Source: Megamerina dolium
Taxonomy: Eukaryota > Arthropoda > Insecta > Diptera > Megamerinidae
Reading direction: 5' to 3'
Assembly: GCA_963854835.1 (NCBI GenBank)
Contig: OY978528.1
Span: 9,270,242-9,334,241 of the forward strand
Length of the DNA stretch: 64,000 nt
In this document: in pieces, positions 1 to 11,139 of the stretch
How the letters are laid out: every line of letters starts with the position of its first letter
Numbering within the stretch: position 1 is the stretch's first letter
Notes under the pieces: model-generated
Told to the model about the DNA's origin: nothing
The model's database searches: none
The model's input: the letters and a program-made list of their open reading frames with translations, nothing else
Position numbers and translations under genes: made by a program

Positions 1-363
1 CAAGTTATAAATACAAGTTATGCCCGATAACAATTATGTACTCATATGCACAATACAATTTTATAATAATAATTTGAAGGATGTACTCAATAATTTCCTC
101 ATAAAAGTTCTATTAACGTCTAGTAGCGTATATATCTCACTACTCGTCATTCTGCATTATTATTTTTCTGCGATTAAACCTTCACAGAGTCTATTCAGAG
201 TACAATGGTTGTTTGATATGATAAGAGCATATCGCAGCGGTGAAAGCATTGGTGGATTTAACACATGTTAATTACATCATTACCTCGATGAGATTGCTCC
301 TGTATTGGTATGAAAGCATTTGTCTGTATGAATTGGTATAGCAACACATATTTATTGCATGTA

Positions 364-1540
364 GTAAAAAGAAATCCATTATTTTTCCAATAGATGGATA
401 CAGTAAACTGTACCTCGCGTTGTATAAGTGCGATCTGGTTACGCTGGATGGCGTTAGAAAGATAGGATTTCGTACTAAATAAACTTTTCAGGCAGTTTTG
501 TGATTGATTGACTCAGTATTGTTTGAGCACGCATCAAAGATGGACACCAGAAAAGAGAAAATACACCATATTTTACAGTTTTTCTTCGATAAAGGCTTTC
601 GCCATACGGCTGAAAATGTGAATAGTGCTTATGGTACTGATACTGTAACAGTGAATCACGTGCAAATTTGGTTACGTCGATTCCATTCCGGTAATTGTGA
701 TGTCAAAGATGCACCACGCCTGGAAGGCCAATTGTCGGAAATATCGATAAAATAATGGAAATCGTCGAGTCTGACCGTCATGCAAGCACTATTTCTAAGA
801 AGAAGCTAAACATTGCACAAAAACTGTTTGGAAGATTTATTGGTGCCACACAAGTTATTGCAAAAAAAATCATCATGGACCGAATTTCCATCTGCGAATC
901 GCTGCTGAATCGCAACAAAATCGATCCATTTCCGAAGCGGATGGTTACTGGTGATAAAATGTGGGTCACTTACGACAACGTCAAGCGAAAACGGTCGTGG
1001 TCGAATCACGGTGAGCCGGCGCAAACGGTGGCCAAGCCAGGATTAACGTTCAGGAAGATTTTGCTATGTGTTTGGTGGAATTGGCGCCAGGGAATCACCT
1101 ACTATGAGCTGCTCCCCTACGGCCAAGCTCTTAATTCAGACCTGTACTGTCAACAATTGGACCATCTAATAGGCGAGGTATTGTGTTCCATCAGGACAAC
1201 GCCAGGCCACACACATCGATAGTGACTCGCCAGAAGCTCCGAGAGCTTGGTTGGGAGGTTCTTATGCATCCACCTTATAGTCCGGTACAAGTAGTAGGCA
1301 CCAAGTGACTAATACCTGCTCCTGTATATGGCGAATGATTTTGCTGGTGAAAAATTCACCTCAAGAGAAGCTTGTGAAAATCGACTGTCCCAGTTTTTTG
1401 CCAATAGGCGGACGAGGGTTTCTACTGAGGGTGGCATTATGAAATTACCTTCAAAATGGCAACAAGTTATCGAACAAAACGGTGCACATTTGAACTATGA
1501 AACCTTCAATTTAATGCAAAAATAATGGATTACTTTTTAC
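364..1540 (+). mobile_element. mariner element, internally deleted, with terminal inverted repeats and TA duplication
   Basis: The ends form an inverted repeat of about 24 bp with one mismatch (left 364-386, right 1518-1540). Each end is flanked by a TA dinucleotide (362-363 and 1541-1542), the target duplication expected of Tc1/mariner elements. At 1,177 bp it is slightly shorter than the usual 1.3 kb because parts of the transposase are missing. The TIR plus TA at both ends makes the boundaries firm. The element cannot move on its own because its transposase is broken. Confidence 0.9.
540..1525 (+). pseudogene. mariner transposase, frameshifted and deleted
   Basis: Conceptual translation gives mariner transposase in at least three frames. 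The helix-turn-helix half starts MDTRKEKIHHI near 540, and its linker is scrambled after about 735. The first catalytic region (MVTGDKMWVTYD, with the Asp present) lies near 940-975. The second (HQDNARPHTS) is at about 1188-1220 in a shifted frame. The third motif is cut: PPYSP at about 1270-1283 runs into a stop, and the Asp that should follow is gone. The C-terminal part (MANDFAGEKF... to KWQQVIEQNG) resumes at 1328. Mariner transposases are about 345 residues, so some 50-60 residues are missing. It is a dead copy. Confidence 0.9.
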
Positions 1541-2643
1541 TATACCTTATGTAAGCAACAACAAGCTTTTAAAAAAGGTTTTTGTCACAGGCTTTTCCAT
1601 TGGGGACTTCTTTTTTCCCATCTAAATGGACCTTGCTATTTAGAGTCATTTTTGGAATTCTTCTTTGGAGATTAGGCTTCACACAATTCAAAAGTAGAAA
1701 GACAATATTAATCATCCTTTCATTTCGACACTCGTTAAGTGGATATAATTCACATATGTTACCTAGCCTTCAAAAGGTAAAACTCATCACTATGATAATG
1801 TTGATAAACATAATGATCACAAATGTTGGTCTTATTATTTTCTCCTTTACTTTTACTCCTACTGTACGTTCATACGTCATACTCGTAAAATACATATTTA
1901 ACCAATACATAGTTGATGGCATTGTCATCTTTGTGGTCTCTGTTCATCGTATGGCATTCAAACAAGTCAAATGGGCAATTAAGTTGCCAACAAGTTTCGA
2001 AATTATGCAATTATCCATTATCTATGCATATACACATGTTGTCATATACATGTATACAAACATATGTATACAGATGATGTGTTGTAATGTGACTAGAGAG
2101 AAAATTGCTTGAAAATTGCATTTAACCAAGGTTTAACATCATCCACACGCCTTCTTCCTTTTCTAAGTAAGTAGTATATCCATGATATTTGTTGTGGCTC
2201 ATAAATTTTTAGCCACAATCAATGTTGTCGTCGTCGAGAGAATATAGTCGTACTATAAACATTGTATACAAGTATACCTTAGGTACTTCGACTGCAACAT
2301 AATTTAAAGTTTAGGTACACAAATTAAAACAACAACAACAACAACGACAACGAATATTACAATAATTGTAATTGCTACTTGTAGTTGTAGTAATTGTCAG
2401 TACTTGTCCCAAGTACTTGGACACAGCATTTACTAATTTCTTCATATCAAGTAAGTGAAAATGTTTACTCGCAGTAGCATTTAAGTATGTGAAATTATAG
2501 AGAGGATGGTATAGAATAGCTTAAAGAATACTTAGCTAAGTTAATTGTTAATTAAAAAACATTTACAAATGTTAAGAAACGCAATGATTGGATAATGAAT
2601 AATATAGAAAGTGTAAGCTGAATATTCTTGGGAATATTTTTAA
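1541..2643. other. AT-rich stretch without a recognised gene
   Basis: A 176-codon open frame at 1582-2112 has no homology I recognise, no splice or promoter context and a composition like the flanks, so I treat it as chance. An AAC-rich microsatellite lies near 2330-2352. Nothing else stands out. Confidence 0.5.
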
Positions 2644-3063
2644 TGGACTTTATTCTTTAAAACATTTATTTCTGCTCATTATGTCTTGTGGTTGCCCTCT
2701 CTCTCTCTGAGAGGACACACTTAGGCCAGAAAGGCCCATTGTGATACCACTGAGCTTCTCTTCCATTACAGCTGTGTGTATGTTGAATTTGGACAACATT
2801 AGAAGGGACCTACTTATATTAGCCGGTTCCGAACGGCAGAACTCTTGTGACATCACTTTAACTTAGTTTTGTCACAGAGCTCTTTTAAGAAGCATTTTTG
2901 GCAAATTGTTTCTGCTGGAAAAATTGCCAATTCTTGCCGGCAGGTGGGAAGCGTTCGAAAAAAAATCTTCTCGATACCAAATTTTGTTATACTTCAGCCG
3001 GGGATTGAATCCACGACCTATAGATCAGAAGGCCGACACACTAACCATTGAGTTACAGCACCC
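2644..3063 (-). repeat. tRNA-derived SINE-like element (copy 1) with a LINE-type 3' module
   Basis: On the minus strand the element begins at about 3063 with a tRNA-like head: an A-box-like AACTCAATGGTTAG and a B-box-like GGATTCAATCCCC. A body follows that is shared with copies at 3908, 29611 and 36926, including TCTGCCGTTCGGAACCGGCT. After the body (about 2755 downward) this copy carries GGTATCACAATGGG and GGCCTAAGTGTGTCCTCTC, which also form the 3' ends of the LINE fragments at 8435 and 12977. The head abuts a mariner transposase remnant, so the insertion appears to have cut that older element. Confidence 0.75.
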
Positions 3064-3493
3064 ACTCTGTCTTCAGGTTTATGAAGAGAAAATAGTCACA
3101 GAGGGATAAATCTGCAGAATATACTGGATGGGGTAGCAGTTCGTAACGTGAAATGGAATTTTGCCATTGTGGATCTGAGAGCCTGTGCACGGGTGCGTTT
3201 TCATTGGGAATTAATCCTTTTTTCTTCGCCAAATGCAGTCGGTTCTTCTTCAAATCAATGTCGAATTTGTCCAACAGCTGTAACTCATAATCGCCGATGA
3301 TCATTTTATCCTTTTCAAGATAATCGATGTGAATGACACTGTCGCAATAACTTTGTGGACCAAGAGACCCACCCATAACATTCTTTGGTGTGTTGTGATC
3401 CATGTTTCTAAGATGGTCCATGATGGTCCATGATCCATGTTTCGTCCGCGATACAAAAACTCGTTCTAAATGCGGTAGAATATCCACCAACAC
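3064..3493 (-). pseudogene. mariner transposase remnant (catalytic region), cut by the SINE-like element
   Basis: The minus-strand translation includes HIDYLEKDKMIIGDYELQLL, NENAPVH (a decayed HQDNAPAH-type second motif), ELLPHPVYSADLSLCDYF (a decayed PPYSPDLAPSDYF third motif) and FINLKTEW. It resembles the catalytic half of mariner transposases but belongs to a different family from the 364-1540 element. The frame ends at the SINE head at about 3063. The remaining catalytic residues are eroded and the N-terminal half is missing. Confidence 0.8.
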
Positions 3494-3907
3494 TACTTTA
3501 AAGTGGGCACACGATTGCGATAGTTGTCAATTGTGAGCCAATGTGTCATATGATGCCACGTTTGCCTGGGGATATCTTTGTACTATCCAAATATTCACGT
3601 TAAATATAATGGACCCGCTCAACTCAACGACCTCTGTTGAGCGGCACGCCCACCTTGGCATTTTTTGGTGCACGTCCACCAGGAGAAATACACTGCTTTG
3701 ACTCTAGTGTGTTCGTGTTCGTTCGGATTGCGATTGAACATTGCCCAACATTATTTTGAAGTGGTCACACATTTACGATTATTTTCAATTGTGAGCAAAC
3801 GCGGCATCCATCTTACGGATAGTTTTATCATGCCAAATATTCATGTGAAATTTAATTTACCCAATCAGTGAGTGAGCTACTACGTTGACCTTCTTATCTA
3901 TAGCATT
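3494..3907. repeat. diverged direct duplication of about 150 bp
   Basis: The stretch around 3497-3600 (GTGGGCACACGATTGCGAT, TTGTCAATTGTGAGCCAA, CAAATATTCACGT) is repeated in diverged form at about 3757-3855 (GTGGTCACACATTTACGAT, TTTCAATTGTGAGCAAA, CAAATATTCATGT). It may be part of the decayed transposon next door. No gene is recognised. Confidence 0.45.
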
Positions 3908-4140
3908 TCTTTCGACAGTAAGAAATTGCCATGGAAAAGCTTCTAAAAAAAACTCTGTGACAAAGCACAGAACAAGTGATATCACAAGAGTTCTGCAGTT
4001 TGGAGACGGCTAATAAGTACCTAAGACCTAAGTAGGTCGCTGCTAATACTGTCTAAAATTTAACACGCACAACAGTACTGGAAGATAAGCTCAGCCAAAG
4101 AGACCGTCGGGGCTGTGCCACATTATTTTCTTTATTGAGT
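3908..4140 (+). repeat. SINE-like element, 5'-truncated (copy 2)
   Basis: This lacks the tRNA-like head but matches the body of the 36926 copy from CGACAGTAAGAAATTGCC through ACTCTGTGACAAAGC, a decayed form of the GTTCGGAACCGGCT block, and AACACGCACAACAGTACTGG, ending with the GGGGCT..GTGCCACAT tail. The 5' truncation is typical of LINE-mobilised retroelements. Confidence 0.7.
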
Positions 4141-5081
4141 TGAAATGTCTACAGCCTCAGCCACCTGATGCATTTCCATTCTTCGATCGCCCAATATAAT
4201 TCTATGGATTCTATTGACGATGGTTGATGGTTCAGACACCCTGCTCTCTTGCATGATGAGCAAGCGAAGCCCACTTTTGACCATTTTCGTCGAACTTTAC
4301 GAGCTCGTCTGCTTCCCAATACAAATTAAATGACACAACTTGCTCAAAATTTGACGATTGTCTATAGACAAATAGTTGCTGACAAAAGCAGTGTAGCAAT
4401 TACTACACGAGAAATTCAAAAAGCCGCTGATTTACTTAGTGACTCGCCTCGTAAATGAAATATTTTGTCTCAACTGGAAATCCAAATTAATTTTTGAAAA
4501 TTTTCCACTTGGAATTTGAACTTTTTCGACATGAAGCAACGTGCTTTTAATTTTTGGATATTAACCCCCAACAAATTCTTAGGGCACTAGTCCTATAACT
4601 GGAACAAAATAATGCTAATTCGGAATCAAATGCTTTTTTTCGCCCCAAAACGTCAAAATTGAATTATGTGGATAAAGAATTACAATCATGATTTACCATA
4701 TGTAATTTAAATCCAACTTTTCTAAACAATTTCCTGACTTCGAATCTAAGATTTATCCATACACCAAAAGTGCAATGAAAATTGATTCTAGCATATGGAG
4801 AATCATTAAGAAGAATTGAATTGCAAAACAATTAAAGCCATCATTCTTCGATCGTAAATGTGCATTCTATCGATGGAGCTATGTATTATTCCTACATACA
4901 AGTATTTAGAGATGGAACGTATATTTAATTGAATTTTAACAATATTGAATTACCAATAATAATGGCAATGTCAATAAGAATTTTTAGTATCAATTTTATT
5001 GAGGTGAAAAAATACCAACAACCAACAATATCAAGCAATAAGAATAATATTATGAATGAATATCATCGAATGTAATATGCA
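4141..5081. other. AT-rich stretch without a recognised gene
   Basis: No open frame, RNA gene or repeat that I can name. The composition is uniformly AT-rich. Confidence 0.5.
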
Positions 5082-6439
5082 TTAGAGCGGGTCAAAGTGG
5101 TTGAAAAAAAAATCACTAAAAAGAGGTAATACAGAAAAATAAAATTCGTGGATGATTTTAAATAAAAATTATAATTAAAACAAAATTTTAAAGATCAACA
5201 GGAATTATAGCCCATTTTGATTTCGGTAACGAGGAAAGCTGTCATTGTGGAATCTGTTGAAGAAACCTTGACTAAGCTCATATCATAGCAGCAATTTTTT
5301 AAAAAAACTTTGTATTGACAATTTTTACCACTATAATAAATTTTTTTACAATACTATTTACATACATAACGGTACAATTGAAATAATGCCATATTTCGGC
5401 CATTTTTATAATAGTGAAGGTAAAATAGTGTTTTTCGGTAGGCTTGGTCTAGTTTTTTCAGGTGAGAGTTTATCAAGTGGCAGCAAATTACATGTGTAAT
5501 AATAAAAATAATATATTGTGAGATTTCGTAAAAAATGCATGATCTTAAAAACGATAAGGGTGTGATGGGGGTAAAAATTAGGCCGACTCGAGGTCAAAGA
5601 ACAAACAAATTGGCATCGTCACTAGTGGGATGATGCGTATAAACCGCCATAATAAATTTTTTCCACACACTCTCTCACTCCCTATCTCAACGACTTAAAA
5701 ATGCCGCCCTGGAAAAGTTAAATTTTTGTTAATTTCGCTCTCACCACTCCCAGGATGCCGTTACAAAAGTAACATATATGAGCAATCTACATTCGTTTTT
5801 ACACCACAGCATTTCACCAAACATACTTATCCCCTAACTCTACTCCTAACAGGGGCTTCCCTACAAAATAAAGCTAAAATCATATAAAAATTAGTAAATA
5901 TCACTATAACTGCCAAACGATCATCTCTAGAGTGGTCAAATGTAAGGATAACTTCCATTAATTTTTTCTCCTCAACATTTTTGCAGAACATACTTATCCT
6001 CTATCTCGACGTTTTTGTGGGGCTACCATATAGAATTGATGTTTTCTTGGTCAAATTAGCTCATTATTCTCACTCACGCTACAAGGATCATATATATCAC
6101 TGATCCCTATTTATTTTTTATCACCATTATTTCTCCTAAAGATATTAACTCTCAAATTTCAACCCCCCCTAAAGGGTTCCCATACAATATGAACGAAATA
6201 ATAAGTGAAAATCAACTCATTCTTCTTTAATATTATTTCAATTGTGAGTAAATAAGTAAATATTTCATTGTTATACGAAAAATCTATTTCAAATCAATAA
6301 ATAGACGAACGAAAGTAGTATTTCGAGAGTAGATCATGTGAATTTGCCATCTAGATCACTTAATTTGATTATATTTTCACCAAAGTTTTTACTCAGAGTC
6401 ATTGCCATATTTGCCAATAAAAATACTGACCCACTCTAA
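5082..6439. mobile_element. TIR element with internal 155-bp-type monomers
   Basis: The left end reads TTAGAGCGGGTCA (5082-5094) and the right end is its inverse, TGACCCACTCTAA (6427-6439), with one mismatch. The interior carries spaced minus-strand versions of the GTATGGGAG monomer, seen on the plus strand near 5850, 6010 and 6175 (as in GGTTCCCATACAAT). There is no transposase frame, so it is non-autonomous. The ends resemble the AAGGTGG-type ends at 31566, 34525 and 12681. Confidence 0.6.
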
Positions 6440-7023
6440 TGTTTACTTTTACATTCATACATACATATATGAGTATATACCATAAATAGTGACTTGAACG
6501 GTGATAGTGAAGGTAATGCTTAAACTGTTATCAATGTTATTCTAACAACAGCAACAACCAATAACAGCAAACATCAACATGATCATCGTCACCATTCATT
6601 CATTCATTCACCACACATACTCGTACCATCACATCACATCACATCACACCACACTATGTACAATGAGGATGATCGTTTTTCTAGCAAATTCACTTGAAGC
6701 GACATATAAAATTTTATGTTGCATAATTTATTATTTTCATCACATTGTTGTTGTTGTTGATTTTTCTATTTTTATTTTATTTTTTTATTCTAATTTCGCA
6801 TATGCATGTGCGAATCCCATGAAGTTTAAGTTTTCATAGGCATATGCACAAGCGAATGCGAATATTGAACATTCGCTTCCTGTAAAAAAGAAGAGGAAGA
6901 ATGAAAAAATGTAGCAACAAAGAAAATCATAAAAACAACAACAAAATGATGATGCAACAATTTATATGCAACATGTTCAGCACATTCATTACATGTTGTT
7001 GTTGTTGTTGCTGCTGCTGCTGC

Positions 7024-7060
<37 letters not shown>

Positions 7061-8060
7061 GCTGTTGTTGTTGCTGCTTCATCTACTATAGACGACAAAT
7101 TGTAACAGTTTGTCTTCCTTTGCAGTAACATACGTTCTTCTTCTTCTTCTTCTTCTTTTACATGTGCTCTTGCTGTAATTTAACTACAGAAATGAATTGA
7201 ATTTAATAGTTCTGGTATTTGCACCTCATTTGTGGGGTCAGTCTGAACGCAACGTTTTATAGTTTAGAAAATTGCTGACAACCACATAGTGGATGATTAT
7301 ATTATTAAATATAGGCGTATACCTACTATATGTTATTTTTCTTGATTTTGACAATATGTACTCGTTTATTAAAAGATTCTATTTACAGTGGGCGTTTCTA
7401 GAATTTGCAATATAAATTGAATTTTTTGTTTTCATAAATTACATTCCAGAGAAAAATCACAGAAGACACGAATTTGAACGATAATAATTCTCTTAAATAA
7501 CACTTTGAGAGTAGAAAGGGGTAATATTGACAATCACTTCGTGAATTGCATTGAATTCGTGAATTGACAATCACTTCGTGAATTGAATTGTATTGAATAG
7601 CTGTGTTTGCTCTCAGTGAAGAAGAAATTGAATTGAATGTCCCATTCAAAAATTGACTCAGTCAATTTCAATAACAACCCTGACAAATTTCAATGTAAAT
7701 CCATATTCTTTGATAAACAAGACGCTCCATTATACTTCGCGAAGAAACCAATGACGGTCAAATCGACCGGCGAGGTAGGGTCTGTAGTTTTTTTGAAGAA
7801 AGGTGTACTCACAACTGTTTATTTTATTTCAAATTAAATGTCATTTATGTACAATCGGTTTTCTCACTCTTACAACAATATATCTGTACAGTAATGTTGT
7901 AAATACTTCGGTATTCATACAATAGCTAGGGGAGACATTCTTCTGCTTGGATCAAACAAAAACAATGTCTCCTGGGGATCCCCATTGCCACAAATAAACA
8001 CAAATTGGATGTATTCACATCTAACGCCTTCCAAAAAGATGAACGGTTTCACCCATATGT
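6440..8060. repeat. AT-rich stretch with trinucleotide microsatellites
   Basis: A mixed TTG/CTG run at about 6994-7077 and a TTC run at about 7137-7156 are the main features. The run produces long poly-Cys or poly-Thr frames that are artefacts. A local duplication of GACAATCACTTCGTGAATTG lies near 7528-7585. No gene is recognised. Confidence 0.7.
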
Positions 8061-8517
8061 AGGACGGCGAAAGTGCTGTGGCCCACACTCAGTAAGAAAC
8101 GCTCGCGTAAACTCACTGACCTTAACAGAAAAGATGTCTCGAACTTTGTTGGAGTGGTCACCGGCCACTGCCTCATAGGACCTCACGCAGCTAGAATGGG
8201 CTTAGGCCATCTTGCATCTTGGATTACTGCAGAAGCTGCAGAGATTAGGAGGATCTCGAGACCATCTCACATCTGCTGGGTACCTGCCCTGTTTTGTGCA
8301 AAAGACGCAAAAAATTCCTGGGATATTATCAGTTGAATGAGTTAGCTCCCCTATCAGTGGTTGATATTAGCAACCTCCTAAATTTCGTCAAAACGTTCTG
8401 GTTGGTTCGACATAGTAGAGTAGGAATATTCGCGTGATACCACAATGGTCCTTTCTCTGGCCTACGTGTGCCCTCCTTTTTTAAGGAGGCGGCCACTCTA
8501 ACCTAACCTAACCTAGG
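8061..8517 (+). mobile_element. LINE 3' end, 5'-truncated, with CCTAA-type tail
   Basis: The translation WPTLSKKRSRKLTDLNRKDV, then VVTGHCLIGPHAARMGLGH, matches the C-terminal region of Jockey/I-group LINE polyproteins that carry an RNase H and a zinc-knuckle-like end. Decay begins after this and the frame breaks near 8220-8340. The continuation (SVVDISNLLNFVKT) is visible at about 8357-8400. The 3' untranslated part carries the GATACCACAATGG..GGCCTACGTGTG module, then the tail CCTAACCTAACCTA at about 8502-8515. Insertions of this type are usually 5'-truncated, as here. Confidence 0.75.
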
Positions 8518-9554
8518 GGCAATATAACAATATTAAATATATGGAAAAATTGAAATAAAACAGAATTCAATTTAAAAACACACAAAAAAACTTAAAAAAA
8601 CTTCGACAAAAATCGAATTAATCCTTCCTATTGCAATCTATTTCCAAACGGAACTCCACAATCTCAAACTGTAACCATTTCGTGGAAATTTTCAAAACAT
8701 AAATTAGGTTATTTCAAAAATAAATTTGAATTGTATTAGTTCACCTGCAATGAGAGTTCCAATTGAAGTATTTTCGCTATCGATGGCAGACTACGGTCAA
8801 TTTCTCAACCTCTGTGTCACCTGCTCGACATCTTATCATCACAGAAATTTGAGACAATCAATTATTCCAATTCAATCTTTGAAAAAAAAACCATTTGAAA
8901 AATTACACTACACTCAACCTACTTTATAATCAACTTTAACCTTTCTTCATCCACGAAAAATAGCATCATTGTTGACCCATCACTATTAAGAGACTACTCT
9001 CTCTCTCTCTGTAACTACCACTGATCTTCTACTACTATGCTACATTTTCTCTCTCAGTGAAACCTATAGCAATATTGGAATTGCTATTCATAAAATCGAG
9101 CATCGTTGCATTTGGTTTCACTGTTTTATGCTTCCCCTAGTTAAAACTGAATTTAGCAGATTTTTTTAACATGGCAAACGATTTGCATACTTACATTTTT
9201 TCTTGTTTACAACATTTATATAAATTAGATGAAGTTCAGCTGAACGGAATATTACGTGTAATTGTCTGATCTGAATACTTGTTCATTTTTAAAAGTTTCT
9301 CTGTTAATGTACATTTTGTTAAAATATTTCTCTCTGTTAGAGTATAACATTGCTCCATTTTTATTTTACTCTCTCGTCGTTGCAAGTTTTTACTGAGAAA
9401 GTAAGTGAACAAATCTTATGGTGCAATTAATCAATATTGATCGGTTGGTAACGGATCAGAGTTATTCTCTTTTCTCTCAATCATATTTGTACCATATTAC
9501 AGCTATCTCTTTCCTACTCGTGTGTCATATACATAGATTAAGCTATTAGCGCTT
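8518..9554. other. AT-rich stretch without a recognised gene
   Basis: Contains a CT run near 8998-9011 and several CTCTCT patches. No coding region or named repeat was seen. Confidence 0.45.
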
Positions 9555-9830
9555 AACAGACACGCGGTTAGTATGCCTGTAGGAATGATTATGCATGCAA
9601 TTAGGCTAGGTATCACAGCAACTGGTTACTGTCGAAACTGTGCCGATAGGTGAGGAACCGGAGTCATAATTCACCTCCAGCGTAATGGTCCGGCTCTTAC
9701 TCCCCGCAGAATGAGCCATTTGGGCAGTCACTGGTTAAACGACATCACCGAGCTGGAGTCGCCCACCTGCGGCATCATAATGGGCCTTACTAGGCCCAAG
9801 CCCACAACAACCTGAACCTAACCTAACCTA
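9555..9830 (+). mobile_element. LINE 3' end fragment with CCTAA-type tail
   Basis: A decayed C-terminal cysteine motif can be read (GYCRNCADR near 9625-9651), followed by remnants of the terminal peptide and ATGGGCCTTACTAGGCC. The fragment ends in CCTAACCTAACCTA at about 9817-9830. It is a third example of the CCTAA-tailed LINE group in this window and differs in sequence from the 8061 copy. Confidence 0.6.
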
Positions 9831-10136
9831 TCTCTATGGGAGTCGTGTGGAAAAAGCTCAAAAATTGTGATATCATGAAAGTTCTCCGACCCCTAGTCCG
9901 GCAAACCTTAGTGACATGATTACTTGTGGATTTTACACAATTTGATTTATTCAATGAGGCATATTGATATTATAATGAATGTTAAAGATTAATAAAAATT
10001 AACGACAAATCATATGGTTACAAAACTGAAGGCTTTTAAAAAAAAATTTGTCATCATATATCAGACTGTATGTTTGTAAATTCCTGCATCATTACATTGG
10101 CGGGGGGGGTCGTAACGTTATCAAGCCAAATGGAAT

Positions 10137-10936
10137 TTAGTGATGATGGCTGGTGGTGCCAGTGGTGCCAGTACCAGCAACAACGGTAGGGCCAACATGA
10201 TGTGGTGCATGAGTGGTGCTGCTGTGACCAGCACTAGTGGTATGGTGACCAGTTTGATCGTGATGACTGCCAGTACCAGTACCAGCACCAGTTCCACTGC
10301 CAGTTCCACTACCAATACCAGAACCAGTATGACCAGAGTGCTGATGTTGGTGCTGCTGTTGTTGCTGCTGCTGTTCTTTGTGATGACTAATCACTTGTGG
10401 GATATGTGACTGTGCGGTTTGGGCAATTTGTGGTACATGACTATGCACTGAACTTGGTATCTGATGTTGATGTTGATGTTGACCAGCACTACCAGCAGCA
10501 TGATGATGTTGACCAGTTGTGGTTGTTGAATGTTGACCCGACAATGGTTTGTGATCACCAGCTACACTACCACCACTACCACCACCACCACCAGTACTGC
10601 TACCACCGACATGTACAGCTTTTTCACCAACAACACCATGTTGTGTTACACCAACTCCAGTACCAACAACACCGCTTCCATCAACATGTGGCACCTTATT
10701 ACCGTGGTGACCGCCAGCAGCAGCACTACCACCTCCACCAAGATGTGCTACAACATGATGATTGAGCACTTGTGGCACATGATGATGCACCTGATCGACA
10801 ACAAGCGGCACCTTATTACCAGTACCAATATGATGATGACCAGCCGAGGTGGTGGTGGGACCAGTTGTAGTAGTAGTAGTACCCTTATCACCACCTGTAT
10901 GGGGAACTGTTGCTGCCAGGGCAGACGATAAAATTG
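10137..10936 (-). CDS. Secreted His/Gly/Thr-rich protein, exon 2
   Basis: Exon 2 of a two-exon gene. It begins after a 3' splice site (TTTGTATAG, pyrimidine-rich upstream) and ends at TAA (10139-10137). Joined to exon 1 it gives a 273-residue protein. The signal peptide continues into this exon as AILSSALAA, with likely cleavage before TVPHTGG. The mature protein is low-complexity: runs of His, Gly, Ser and Thr, a short VPQV/VPHV motif that recurs with HHH, a Gln run of about 7 near residue 200, then GSGTGSGTGAGTGTG. There are no cysteines in the mature part that I can see. Function is unknown. Composition would suit a secreted matrix, cuticle, glue, seminal or metal-binding protein, but none is shown. 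Large plus-strand frames here are shadows of the repeats. Confidence 0.8.
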
Positions 10937-11009
10937 CTATACAAATAAATTGTAGAAATTGTTTTTAGAAAAGAAATGCTTGAAAAATGTCCACTCTCAG
11001 CATACAAAC

Positions 11010-11031
11010 CGATCAATATGAATGTCTTCAT
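11010..11031 (-). CDS. Secreted His/Gly/Thr-rich protein, exon 1
   Basis: A 22-nt coding exon starting at ATG 11031-11029 and encoding MKTFILI plus one base. The donor is G|GTTTGT and the intron is 10937-11009 (73 nt). Splicing (phase 1) gives MKTFILIAILSSALAA, a canonical signal peptide, and keeps an open frame of 822 nt to the stop. The sensible product of the join is the evidence for this start. The exon is too short for ORF scanning. Confidence 0.8.
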
Positions 11032-11131
11032 GATTATGTTCTGTTCTGAGATGTGTTGTACGTAATTGCAGTGAGTTACTTTGAGCAATCAAAATTGTGT
11101 TCTGCATAATTTCCGATGCATCGGCTGGACT

Positions 11132-11138
11132 TTTATAC
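11132..11138 (-). promoter_or_regulatory. TATA box of the His/Gly-rich gene
   Basis: The minus strand reads GGTATAAAAGTCC about 100 bp upstream of the ATG. The motif is a strong TATAAAA in a plausible position. The start of transcription, about 30 bp downstream, is inferred. Confidence 0.6.
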
Positions 11139-11139
11139 C

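Noticed and set aside
1582..2112. 176-codon plus-strand open frame
   Set aside because: No family resemblance, no splice or promoter signals, and hydrophobic AT-driven composition. Length is plausible by chance in 64 kb of such DNA.
6579..6839. 86-codon frame MIIVTIHSFIHHTYSYHH
   Set aside because: It is built from CATT/CACATCA simple repeats followed by AT-rich sequence. No support for expression.
6826..7131. Poly-Cys (plus) and poly-Thr/Ala (minus) open frames
   Set aside because: Both are translations of one TTG/CTG microsatellite and have no independent coding signs.
8502..8515. An interstitial telomere array
   Set aside because: Only about three CCTAA units, always attached to LINE 3' ends; better explained as a retroelement tail.
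10140..10931. Plus-strand frames of 89-133 codons opposite the His/Gly-rich gene
   Set aside because: They are antisense shadows of a repeat-rich coding exon. Only the minus strand has the signal peptide, splice sites and TATA box.
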